Source: Onthophagus taurus (taxonomy: Eukaryota > Arthropoda > Insecta > Coleoptera > Scarabaeidae). Taken from it: 64,000 bases of DNA. The position numbers and the translations under genes are program-made. The stretch spans positions 5,642,001 to 5,706,000 of the forward strand of contig NC_091976.1 of the NCBI RefSeq assembly GCF_036711975.1, given 5' to 3'. The notes beneath the pieces were generated by a model. The model saw only the letters and a list, made by a program, of their open reading frames with translations. It had not been told where the DNA came from and did no database searches. Shown in pieces: positions 41,476 to 52,792 of this stretch. Position 1 is the stretch's first letter. Each line of letters starts with the position of its first letter.

Positions 41476-44009
41476 ACAGGTGTCCCGTTAAGGGTACGGA
41501 GCGGCTGTATCTCAACAACGGTAAGGCCAAGAGGTTTGGGAAAAAGATCCTTATAAGCAAAGTGGGCAAGAGAAATAGCTGGAAATTATTTTGAAGTTCC
41601 TAATTTGACCGCTAGGAACCGTAACTGCCATAGAGAAACATAAAATTCCCGCTATCTCATAAAGTTAGACGATGAGCTATAACTTTGACAACATCATTTA
41701 GTAGCTTGGATAATACCGCATCGTTTTTGTTTTGCAATATTTTTCATATCTGTCATAATAAGGGAGGGGGAGGCCAATGCGTTTTCAAATGTTTACATTT
41801 TAATATCTCCTGGACCATTCAACCGATTTGAATATTTTTGGTCTTATTTGAAAGAGCATTTCATGCTCTTTTAAAAGATATTTTAAGTAAGACCGCTTGG
41901 ATTAAAACAAATAAGCTAGAGGGCGTTATCTGCAGCGGTTACATATTTTTGTGATTTTTGAAAGAAAGTTAAATGGAACGGTACTATTTACTTCACAGAT
42001 CCTTAATCACCATAAAATTTGCTAAATATTAGTGAAAGCCGCATCTCGATATCTCCATCCTTTCTCGAATTATAGAAGAAAATGTTAAAAACTCGAGAGC
42101 TATCAATCGGATCCAGTTACCTCATCGAGAAAAACAAATCACATAACCATGGTAACTGTAAACATGTCATTTACTAACGCAGAAGCGTATGATAGAGCGT
42201 ATGATGATTTATTTTCAATGTTTCGAATACGATGCAACTGCATGGCAAAAATTTGCAATGCAATTACGACAAAGAAAAACATTTTTCTCCAGAAGTACGG
42301 AAAACTGGCAACATGTAGCCCATTCAGACATCTCTATGAATTCGTAAATCACATTGGTGCGCAATGCGAAGTAAGACCGCTTGGATTAAAACAAATAAGC
42401 TAGAGGGCGTTATCTGCAGCGTTTACATATTTTTGTGATTTTTGAAAGAAAGTTAAATGGAACGGTACTATTTACTTCACAGACCCTTAATCACCATAAA
42501 ATTTGCTAAATGTTAGTGAAAACCGCATCTCGACATCTCCATCCTTTCTCGAATTATAGAAGAAAATGTTAAAAATTCGTATATCTTCATCGGATCAAGT
42601 TACCTTAGGAAATAAATAAGATAGCACAAAAATGTTATTACCTAGACTCTTCCTTAATACTTTATCCAAGCTTAGAACTGCTTCAAAACTATTTTTGAGG
42701 TGTGTTTAAAAGCCAACGGATCAATGAAATATCAACAATGATAATAAAACAAAACACAATAATTTAAATTTTTGGCAAAAATAGCTCACTAATGTGCGAA
42801 ATGCCTTCCATAAACCTCGTTGCATTTATTTAATCTAGTTTCGACGAAAAAAAAAACGCTGCTTAAGTCTCGACGTGTCCAGGACGTTTCTACTGGTATT
42901 TAGTGTTTTGTCATATTTTCCCTGGTTATTGGTTTTTCTTGAAAAGTCAGGTCGTTTAGTCTACCCAATAGATAAAGGGGTGAAAGCAATGTGGGTTTTG
43001 CTAGAACCAAGAATGCATATTATGCAAGTTTACATCAGCTTGTGGACAGATGCTTCATGCATCCATGGCATTTGTGATAGAAGGTTTGGATTTGCCCAAA
43101 TCATATTTAAAAGTCAATGGTAATAGTTCAGTCTGTTATCATAATCGGTATCTGTTAAGGCCTGATGTAAAACAACGTGGTGGAGACATTATTCTCTTGA
43201 AGAATCTTGTGGACAATTGTTTTCGGAGTTCCCAGATTATGTGGAATCGCATTGCGCACCAATATGATTTACGAATTCATAGAGATGTATGAATGGGCTA
43301 CATGTTGCCAGTTTTCTGTACTTCTGGAGAAAAATGTTTTTCTTTGTCGTAATTGCATTGCAAATTTTTGCCATGCAGTTGCATCGTATTCGAAACATTG
43401 AAAATAAATCATCATACGCTCTATCATACGCTTCTGCGTTAGTAAATGACATGTTTACAGTTACCATGGTTATGTGATTTGTTTTTCTCGATGAGGTAAC
43501 TGGATCCGATTGATAGCTCTCGAGTTTTTAACATTTTCTTCTATAATTCGAGAACGGGTGGCGATATCGAGATACAGTTTTCACTAAAATTTAGCAAATT
43601 TTAAGGTGACTAAGGATCTGCGAAGTAAATAGTACCGTTCCATGAAACGTATGAAATACTCTTTCAAACAAGACCAAAAATATTCAAATCGGTTGAATGG
43701 TCCAGGAGATATTAAAATGTAAACATTTGACAACGCATATCGCAAAACAAAAGCGATACGATATTATCCAAGCTACTAAATGGTGTTGTCAAAGTTATAG
43801 TTCATCGTCTAACTTTCTGAGATTGCGGGAATTTTATGTTTCTCTATGGCAGTTACGCCCCCTAGCGGTTGAATTACGAACTTCAAAATAATTTCCAGCT
43901 ATTTCTCTTGGTAACTTTGCTTATAAGGATTTTTTTCCCAAACCTCTAGGCCTTACCGTTGTCGAGATACGGCCGCTCCGTACGCTTAACAGGACACCTG
44001 TACATAGTT
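41476..44009. mobile_element. 2.5-kb element with 0.8-0.9-kb inverted arms
   Basis: Termini ACAGGTGTCC (41476) and GGACACCTGT (44009) face each other. The left arm to about 42370 is mirrored by the right arm from about 43237. Both arms encode the same short frame in opposite directions (42149-42403 plus, 43467-43237 minus; MVTVNMSFTNAEAYDRAYDD). In a shifted frame this resembles the DUF4817 helix-turn-helix of insect transposons (FTNAE..DMIY, AWQKFAMQLR). Within the spacer, 42371-42575 directly repeats 41888-42093. The unique part 42600-43230 is not recognised. Confidence 0.75.
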
Positions 44010-44053
44010 AATAGACACACAGTCTATCTAACAACAGGTACTTAGTCATTATG

Positions 44054-44165
44054 ACCTATGCGAAGTAAGCCCCCAATTAGATAGGATTTTACATGTATAG
44101 TATTTTGATTATAACAAGAAAACCAGTCAACAAATATCGATAAACAATATCTCATTCGAAAACTT
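44054..44165. mobile_element. Solo terminus of the 7618-12399 element family
   Basis: ACCTATGCGAAGTAAGCCCC, then CCAATTAGATAGGAT and the inner block ATCTCATTCGAAAACTTAAT match both ends of the element in CCDC22 intron 3. No opposite end is found nearby. Bases 44166-44924 hold no recognised gene. Confidence 0.75.
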
Positions 44166-44924
44166 AATCATTTCCACCTTCGCATTCATTGTAGATCATC
44201 TTTTCTCTTCCCTTTTTTCTTTTTGGTGACCACCATAAACTCTTGGGTTTCTCTTTTAAATTTCCCTTGACTTCCCGCTGTGGTCAATTCTACATTATTT
44301 TTCTGTTCCATCTTTCCTACTCTTTCACTTTGCTGCTGTGCGCCTTCAACACAGCATAATTTTTAAACAATTTTAAAAAATAGCATTTTTGCTATTTTTA
44401 TTATTAGATTAGATTACAAAGCCAAACTAAAAGACAAACAGTCCTCTAAAATGCCGCAAAGTCGTCATTGATCATTCTTCTTCTTCCTCTTCGTTGTCAT
44501 TGTTGTCCTCTTGATATATAATAATAAATATATGAGTTAACTTTTTCGTTATAGTAAAACTATTTTTAAAAAGTTAAAAACTTATTTATTTGAAACTAGA
44601 AAACTCAATGAATATTGATACTAGACTAAATTATCTCTAGTTGAGCGCATAAATTTATTACGGCGATTACAAAAGAATCTGCTGATTATTTATTTTAGAT
44701 TTTCTTTGTTCTCGGCTTATAACTTATGTATTGACTCAAAGGAAAAAAAGAACATTAGTACAACAATAAAAATAAAACTAAATAATAAACATTGGCAACA
44801 ATAATAAAAATTAAAAGAAATTACAGTATAAATTCCAAAGAAATTGGAAAATGCCAAACAGAAATTCGTCATCAATTATGTTCTCCTTTGCTGCCTTTTG
44901 TTGTTTTGGTCACTTCTTCAACAA

Positions 44925-45075
44925 CTGTCTTGATATTATTCCAGTAAACTACGATGCTAAAACGATCTTCGAAATGGTTTGAACCACAGCACGCGCCTCT
45001 TATTATTTCCACATCTAGGATGCTTTTCATAGCTCGTTTGTCTATCATAATGTGGTCTGTTTAGTTTCCATCTGA
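44925..45075 (-). pseudogene. LINE endonuclease scrap (RTE-like)
   Basis: The minus strand reads TDHIMIDKRAMKSILDVEII, RGACCGSNHF. This is the end of an apurinic endonuclease (NQIDHV.ID.R, RGADC.SDH). The catalytic SDH is mutated to SNH. Bases 45076-45557 show nothing further. Confidence 0.6.
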
Positions 45076-45557
45076 TGATATCATCAATATAATGTAAAGC
45101 TTATGACAGTAAGCTTTACTCATCTTTACAAGTTAATTACCAAAGTGCAGAACTACAGTTAAACTCAACTTTAAAAGTAAAAATTTAACATTTATTCCGA
45201 GAAAAGTCATATCTTCTCGCAGATATTTAATAATTGGGAAGACACGAGCCAATATGATTGTTTCAAATACAAGAGAAGAATAAAGAATAGAACACAAACT
45301 TCCGGATGCATAAAATAATAACGGAAATCGATTAATCATTCGCGTTTCTCATTCTCACAAAATTTCTTCCCATGGTGTATTGGCGAATTAGTTTTATATC
45401 AGTCAAACTTTCATCTTGTTCCTAAAATAACTAATTTAAAATAAAATAGAAAACACTAAATTGAGCAGCTGTAAAATAATTTTATTGGCTAATATAGAAT
45501 GCTTTTTTGTTTACAAACAATATTGAAAGTTTATCATATTTATTAATTCTCTAAGTT

Positions 45558-45941
45558 TTAATTGCTGTAAGAAAAGTTTCCTATACTAACAAGTTTATTT
45601 TTAATATAAAAAACAACCAATATAAAAATAGTAATACAAAGGAAATCTTTTAAAAAAGGAATGTTGTTTTGGATGGTTGAAGTCCGCCATAATTGTTGAA
45701 ACATACTCATCAGGAAATTTAGCAGATATTCAGCATTAGATTTTGCTTTTTTCAATTTGATTTCTAAATCGTTTATAGTGTTTTCCAATTGGTTCAGTTT
45801 GATTCGATTTATAATAATTTGTTCATTCTTTTCCTCTAATTTGTTATATAAATCTTTTATCGTTCTTTGTAACGTTAAATTCTCGGCCTTTAGGGAAGTA
45901 ATGCGGTGATTATCATTCATCATTGTGTTCATCACTTTCAT
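45558..45941 (-). CDS. Predicted tail-anchored coiled-coil protein, 127 aa
   Basis: An intact small frame from ATG 45941. Residues about 15-68 form a long heptad-rich coiled coil (TSLKAENLTLQRTIKDLYNK, LEEKNEQIIINRIKLNQLEN). Residues about 97-113 are a single hydrophobic segment (FLCITIFILVVFYI) followed by KNK and 10 residues, the layout of a tail-anchored membrane protein. Upstream on the minus strand lies a 5' UTR-like stretch without transposon sequence. AATAAA follows the stop at about 45540. The frame is open upstream for a few codons (QGY), so an upstream coding exon is possible. I do not recognise the family. It may be a real host gene or a fast-evolving insect protein; expression evidence would settle it. 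Confidence 0.5.
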   Translation of the reverse strand: MKVMNTMMNDNHRITSLKAENLTLQRTIKDLYNKLEEKNEQIIINRIKLNQLENTINDLEIKLKKAKSNAEYLLNFLMSMFQQLWRTSTIQNNIPFLKDFLCITIFILVVFYIKNKLVSIGNFSYSN

Positions 45942-46739
45942 ATAACCTTGCTGGTGTAAATTTATTTCTTAGAAACAATTACTTTTATCAACAAACTTCA
46001 CTTATAAATGTAATTACGTAATTGTATATTGTTTTAATTGTTAGAGATTAACACCGGATTGTTTTACACTTCGGTTTTAATTTAAAGATTGAAAAATAAA
46101 TGAAAAGAAATATTGATGAGATGAATGTTAAACGCGAGTGATGACTGATGACTTTGACTTTGCGGTAACGTTGGACTTTGCGATAACTGAAAGATAACAG
46201 TTTAAACTATAGATAATAAGACTAAAAACACTTTATTCTGATTCGTTTTTATTTCTGAGATAATTAACAACGAATTTAATATTTGAATAATTTGTTTGAA
46301 TTAGGTACATGATTTTAATACTAGGCACGATATTTTTGCATCATTTTTTGCTCAAAGTTGATGAAGAGTTAGCTTCGGTAAATATGTTTGTTAAAAGGCA
46401 CTATCTAAAATGAACCAAGAGCAGATGGAATTATTTGAAAACCATTTCATACTAAGGTGAATATTTGAAGAATATAGACTCAAAAATATACAATAACCTA
46501 ACGATGAATAACAACTAAAACTGGAGCTAACACTAGCACTAGAACTAACACTAGACCTAGAATTAGAAACATTTGAGTGTAACCGTACAGAAAAAACACA
46601 AAGACAAACCAGGTAATAACACTAAATTACATAACACAATACACATCCGATGTGAGATACAGTGTGTCAGTATTTAAATACAACGTTTTCTCATCGTTAG
46701 ATAGGACACGGTGAAACGGTGAAACGAAATTGAAAACTT
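45942..46739. other. Intergenic with one dispersed ACTAGAACTAACAC repeat
   Basis: Apart from the probable 5' region of the coiled-coil gene (to about 46200), the only structure is a copy of the CTAG-rich Penelope-terminus repeat at 46510-46575. No gene is seen. Confidence 0.4.
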
Positions 46740-47265
46740 AACTCAGCTGAAGTATAGAATAATCGAAGTTTCTGGAACAATTACAGCCAAGGCAACAAAA
46801 GTGTATTACCAGATTAACACAACATTGATAAATAAAAAGAGTACAGAAACAAAGAGGCACCTGTACAAAGCAATATATGTGCCAATATTGATATATGGGG
46901 CGGAAACCTAGCCAATGTAGGATAAGCACAAAGTAACAGCTATAGAAATGAAGTATCTAAGACAGAGAAGAAAGAAATACAACCACAAGAGAGGAACTAG
47001 GGATAGATCCTTTAGTGAAAGTTATACAGAACAGAGAGTTACAGTGGCACGGACACGTGATCCGTATAGATTATAGATGATAAGAGGCTTATAAAGAGGA
47101 TGATGGAGGCAAGAAGAGAAGGGAAAAGGGACGAAGGAGATCCAGAATGAAGTGGCTGGATAGCATTAAAAGGGCGATTTAGGAGAGGGGAAGGAAACGA
47201 CAGCAGTTGAAAATCATGGACTCAAACTGGAAATGGATTATAGACAAACAAGATATTTAAAACAA
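46740..47265 (+). pseudogene. LINE C-terminal region
   Basis: Frames shift but give TKRHLYKAIYVPILIYGAET, EMKYLRQ, then EELGIDPLVKVIQNRELQWH and SGHVIR-like text. The end is LKIMDSNWKWIIDKQ. This is the thumb and C-terminus of an L1/RTE-type LINE. It lies upstream of an RT core on the same strand, so it is a separate truncated copy. Confidence 0.65.
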
Positions 47266-47289
47266 GTAGAAATTATATCAGAAGTAATA

Positions 47290-48066
47290 ACATATTGAAA
47301 CATGGGGTACAACAGTACTAAAGCAAATAAAAAATAGAAAAGCAGAAGGACCAGATAACATCGAGGTTGAATCACGGAAATTTTTAACAAAGTCTATAAC
47401 TCAGGAAATATCCCGGAAAAGTTACTACAATTAGAACTAATAGCGTTCAGCTTCTTTAAGTGCGAAGAATATCGGACTATCAGCCTAATAAGCTTTGTGA
47501 TGAAGATGTTTCTTAAAAAAAATCACAAAAGAATATACTAAAGATGGGAAGAACAGATACCAGAAATTTAATTTGTGTTCATAAACGCAGTCGATACCAG
47601 AGAAGTACGTTTTGGTGCTTAAATGTGTTTAATAGATTACAAAAAAGAGTTCGATCGAATTCAACATCAAAAGATGATCAATGTTGAAGAATATATTCAG
47701 CCAGTTTGGATGACAAAGACTTCAGAATAATTAGAAACCTCTACTAGAACAAAATTGCGTGCATAAGACTTGATGGAGAACAAACGAAAAAAGTGAAGAT
47801 ATTGCGTGGAGTTACACAAGGCTGTATTCTGTAGTCGTCAATATGTACATACTTAGAAAGAATCTTTAATGAAGCACTTGACGGAGAAAATGAGGGTATC
47901 CTCTTGAATGAAGTCAGAATAAATAATATTAGATATGCAGATGATAATATGGTTATGGCAGATAGCATAGAGGATTTACAAACGTTAGCAGACCGAATCG
48001 CTCACAACATTTAGCAATATAGACTTACTATCAACGCCCAAAAACAAAACTGATAATAAATAGCAA
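47290..48066 (+). pseudogene. LINE reverse-transcriptase core
   Basis: Readable blocks are KNRKAEGPDNIEVE (47330), DYKKEFDRIQHQK near 47650, RGVTQGCIL near 47810, NIRYADDNMVMADSIEDLQT near 47930, and TINAQK. The YADD catalytic box is present but many stops interrupt it. Same general family as 46740-47265. Confidence 0.7.
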
Positions 48067-48838
48067 ACAAAATATCAGTGAGGCTTATGTCTTTATTAAC
48101 TGGAATAGAATAGAACGCTTAAGAGCCCACTTTACCAGGTCGGTCAGTTTCTGAGGGGCGCAGACGACGGACGTTCGGAAGCAACGAGGCGGAGTTTATT
48201 TTCTACTAGGCCCGACCCTTTATAGATTAAAAAAACATCGTGTTTATTTTATTACGATTCTTTTTCTCGTCGATGTTGTTAATGAAGAAATTAAACGACT
48301 TCTTCTAAATATTATTGTTTATTAACAATTTTTCTTAATTACGAATTACAATCAATCTTTTTATTGACTTTCCAATTTATTTATTATTTTGATTTTTTAT
48401 TAATAATCGTAGTCGTAGCCCACCTTTTTACTACGTTTGTTTTTTTAAGTATTTTGGTTCACAACAATAAAACATTTATATCATTTTGAAACGAAAATAA
48501 CATTTATAACATTCATTTTATATTAAAATAGATATATTTGCAATACAGGGAATGTGAAAAGTTCGGTACAACATTTATAAATTATATCATTGTTGTATTA
48601 TTATGCGTTCGTTTGATATACAGGTGTCTCAGAGTAACCGTGTAAGTAATTTTATTTGAAAACACAGGTAGTTACAAAAATTAAAGAAAAAATAGCTGAA
48701 TAAATGTGGTTCCTTTATGAATATTATTACTTTTCATTCGAACTTTTTTAATATTTCTGTTTAAAAAATGGACTGCATGGTCTGCATCACCTTGTATAAG
48801 TAAATGAAATAATATGTAATACCTAATTAATAATAATA
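48067..48838. repeat. No gene; small MITE at about 48619-48802
   Basis: Bases 48619-48802 run from ATACAGGTGTCTCAGA to GCATCACCTTGTAT and look like a short MITE with CAGGTG-type ends. A GC-richer block at about 48130-48200 (GGGGCGCAGACGACGG) has no known relation. The rest is AT-rich without recognised content. Confidence 0.4.
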
Positions 48839-49290
48839 TTAAATAATGATTGAAGTATACAAAATATGGCTAATAGTGTAATAAATAAAACAGCCCTGAC
48901 TAGAAAAATCTTTAGAAAATTTTAATTTGCCATCGTTGAATAGATGTAAGCTCTTGAAATTCGCTGGACACTTCACCTCGACGATGGCATTTTCGTTTTT
49001 TATTGTTTCATTTGGACTTGCAACTAAGAATCCATACATCCTACGGATGAATAGAGCTGAAGAGTTTGCTGGCAAGTTATATTTACTTTCAAATTTTTTT
49101 AATGCAAGCCATTCATAGGCTTGGCCATGTTTAGTGTTATTATTTCTAGCAAATTTCGAGTACAAGATTGATTTAACTTTATTTAAGCAAGACGTGTCAT
49201 TTCTCATCCTACATACATCACCAAATCTCGATGCAGTTAGGCACAGATACCTTTCTTGGATCCATATCTGATTGGTACTTTAGCTTCTGG
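48839..49290 (-). pseudogene. YqaJ-type exonuclease domain relic
   Basis: The minus strand gives W.QERYLCLTASRFGDVCRM, a frameshift region near 49200, then a 122-codon frame. That frame has HGQAYEWLALKKFESKY, GFLVASPNETI and AIVEVKCPA. This is the PD-(D/E)xK core of YqaJ-like recombinase exonucleases (G...E, SPDG, VEIKCP); the Asp of SPDG is Asn here. In insects such genes mostly sit in DNA transposons, which is likely here. The C-terminal half is missing. Bases 49291-50984 hold only a possible 42-codon start (ATG 50233, minus, MGKYVHLKNYPLAFKDILEK) immediately overlapping a GTAAGT donor. Confidence 0.7.
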
Positions 49291-50984
49291 TAAGAATTTG
49301 TATTTTATTTCTGTTAATGCATCCATCTTGCAAGTTTCCAATAAATTCTTCTTTCTTTTATATTCTTCGTGTGAAATGTCACTCATAAATTATAACCGAA
49401 TTGCTATCATTACCCTGATCGGCTTTCGCTACCTACCTGAATTACTCTGTATACACGAGTATTTTATTTTATTGTATACAATTATTTTATAGCAGTACCA
49501 CTCCGGATGATGCATCGTAATTGATGTTGTTCGAGCGTTTAGCGTTTACAGTCTTTATTCAGTCTTTATTTACTTTTCCTGAAGCTGTAACTAAATTAAT
49601 TCTTCTTTACCTGCGTTCTTCATAAACTGCTATGCCATGTCACTTGCGGTTTCTTGATATTTTTGGAATGTTTTTGTTAACATAAATAACAAACACATAA
49701 CAATAATTCTTCAGCCTGTGTATATCCGGTACCGACAGATAACAGAAACAACAGCAGAGTTTATCTCAATAGACTCTTTGCTTTCTTCAGTGTAAGCTTC
49801 TTTTTTATCCCGCACATAAAACATAAAAGAAATGAGCTGCTAAGCCCTGCTTTTGACTCATTAATAAATTTAATGCGAGTTTTGTTGCAGTTGAATGAAT
49901 TATTCTCCACCATCAGTATTTGGTTCTGCATCATTTGTATTATTTATCTTATGGTATCGCTTCAAATAATGTATCGTTTTAATTTTTACTGTGATGGTTT
50001 ATTCTTTTTAAATAAGTCCTTTTTATGTGTGCCACAGTTTATACAATAAAATTAATAAAATTTAACTTACCTTTCTGAATGAATACATTTTTCAATTGAA
50101 TCTCGGACTATAAAATATGAAATTTTAGATTGTATAAAAATTTATATCGTAAATTATTACCGTCTATTACTCCTTTTTCGAGAATATCTTTAAATGCTAA
50201 GGGGTAGTTTTTTAGATGAACATACTTACCCATTGTTTATAAAAACTTTACACAAACTAAATTAAACTAACACTATAGTACACAATAAAATAACAACTAT
50301 TGACTATAAATTCAAAAATTTTGTTAAATTACACAATCATTAGTAGAAAATCACGGAAAATAAAGTTCAAAACGTACTTTTGGAAATGATTATTTTCTCT
50401 ACCACATTAAAAAGTAATAGATAAAACAAGGAGCTTCGATGAAGAGAGTCGATGTAAGCGCCGCTCAGTCGGCAAGAGGCGGGACTAACGCGGTGGTAAT
50501 ACTTCGTGGGAATCTTGACGGAAAATATTCATTTTTACGCTACCTTTTTGCAATTTTAGCAAATTACAAGCTATTCCTTTATAACTAAAAATTTTGAAAA
50601 AATTGATTTGAAAAATATTACTATTTTCAAGTATACTATCATGCAAGCTAAAAAAGAACGACCAAATTGTATAATATTGAGGAAAAAAACCCCTTTTTTT
50701 GGAAAACTTTAAAAATTTTCACCATGCGTTATGTAGAATTGTTAGAAGAAGCTATGTACAAAATTTCATCCAAATATTTTCATAAATAATGTATGTTTTT
50801 TGTAATTTGCCGAGCTGTATGGTAAAGTAGCCTCTTAAAATAGTACTGTTATCTAGGAACAATACAGAAGAAATAATATGCTGTATAGGGTGTTTTCAAT
50901 AAAATGAGCAAAATTTACAAAAGTCACATATCCCTCGAAACAAAAGTAAGACATGGAAGTGATATGGTATGAAATTGCGGACTT

Positions 50985-51120
50985 TGACAACAGTCGCAAC
51001 TAAAAAACTGGAAGCCTTTGAGATGTGGCTGTATGGATGAATGCTCAAAATACCATGGATAGCTCACATGACGAACAGGGAAATGCTATAAAGAATGAGT
51101 AAGGAATCGGATTATGTATA
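50985..51120 (+). pseudogene. LINE C-terminal scrap
   Basis: VATKKLEAFEMWLYG, MLKIPWIAHMTNREML and RMSKESDY match the conserved C-terminal block (LEAFEMWLYRRMLKI.W.D..TN..VL.RM) of endonuclease-reverse transcriptase LINEs. Both sides are truncated. A MITE-like end (ATAGGGTGTTTTCAATAAAA) precedes it at 50885. Confidence 0.7.
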
Positions 51121-51439
51121 CCATCAAACGCAGAGTACTTGGGATATGTTATGAGATAAGAAAGTTGTAGATTTTTGTCTTAACTTTAGAGGGCTATAAC
51201 TCGGAGGAGCAATTAAAGCAATCAAGAGTGCGTTAATGTTTTACGAGTAGTTACATAATATAAAACAAGTAAATGTTGTTATTATTAATTGTCAAAATAT
51301 AAAGATAATAAAAGGTTTGTTAAACTGTTAAAACATATCACGCATAATTTTAATAGGTTATGGGCCCAGATATAAAACAGTAATAAAAACAAACCTTTAT
51401 AAGAAGACAAACTAAAATAAATTTAAAAAAAGGTCTACA

Positions 51440-52790
51440 AGTTTTAAAATTGATCCTCTTAAAAAGAATAATTGGGAAACATGGAAGTTGCAAATGGAAG
51501 CAATATTAATTAAAAATGACGCATGGGAGTATGTAAATGGAACATTAAAAAAACCAACTTTAATAGCGGAAATGATGAATCAATCAAAAAAATTAGAGAA
51601 TGGGAAGTAAAGGACAGTAAAGCACGATCAGACTTCATACTGTCTATGGACCCTACAGAATTAAAACAAATAAAACATTGTTTAACATCGTATGAAGTAT
51701 GGAAGAAACTAGAAACAATACATCAACCAAGCGGACCTGCTAAAAAGGCATTTCGACGTTATCAAAAATGAAAGACGGAGCAAAATATAAATGAATATTT
51801 AAATAATTTCTTTGGTACTGTAGACAAACTAAAAGAAATGAATTTAGATATTAACGAAGATCTACTTACAATAATCATGTTATATAGTCTGCCAGAAAAA
51901 TTCGAAAATTTCCGTGTTGCCATTGAAACCAGAGACGATCTACCAAAACCTGAGGTACTGCGAATTAAGATACTGGAAGAATATGAAGCAAGAGAAGAAA
52001 GAGAAAATAAACTAACCGAAGGAAATGTATTATATATATATATATATGATATTTTCAAAAACCAAATGAAAATAAATTTAAAAATGAAATGTTCAAATTT
52101 AAATGTCATATTTGTGGAAAAATAGGACATAAATCAATAGATTGTTATTTTAATCAAAAGAAGAAAGCCTTCAAGCAATCTAATAGTTCAACATTATACA
52201 TTAATGAATCAAAAGCAATGATAAATGAAGAAGAAAAGAAAAAGCAAGTTTGGTGTCTCGACAGCGGATGTACATCTCATATGAGTGGTGAAAAAGAAAG
52301 TTTTGAAAAGATACATAAACCGTCGAAAGAATTAAAATTAGCCAATAATCAAAAAACGTCCGTTGAAGGAATTGGCAAAATAAAAATAAATCTAAAGAAT
52401 AATTTTTCAATAGATCAAGTCCGATTCGAAAACACATTATATGTACCAAGTTTGCGCACGAATTTATTATCTGTAGAGAATAGAATAGTAAAGAATAGAG
52501 CATTTATAATTAATAAAAGAAACAGAAATGTACTAGGGCAACGATCAAAATTTCACAAAAGAAGTATATAAAAGATATTCTACAGCGATTTGGTATGGAA
52601 AACTCAAAACCAGTCAGTACACCAATGGACCCAAATGCAAAATTACAAAAACCTGAAGTAAAAAACGAAGAAATAATGAAAAAGTATCCATATCAAAATC
52701 TGATCGGAAGTCTGATCGGACCAGATATTACATTTAGCGTTAACTTCTTAAGTCAATTTAACACAAATTACATTCAGGTTGAAATCTAAA
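51440..52790 (+). pseudogene. Copia-type LTR retrotransposon, internally deleted
   Basis: Frameshifted gag (NNWETWKLQMEAILI, REWEVKDSKARSDFILSMDP, LYSLPEKFENFRVAIE) is followed by a CCHC knuckle (CHICGKIGHKSIDC near 52110). The aspartic protease follows (WCLDSGCTSHM near 52260). At about 52540 the text jumps straight to the end of the polymerase region (MENSKPVSTPMDPNAKLQ, YPYQNLIGSLIGPDITFSVN). Integrase and most RT/RNase H are therefore deleted. No LTRs were identified. It ends at the stop of the odorant receptor on the other strand. Confidence 0.85.
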
Positions 52791-52792
52791 AA

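Noticed and set aside
42149-43467. Two similar 76-84-codon frames as a gene pair
   Set aside because: They are mirror copies within the inverted arms of one element.
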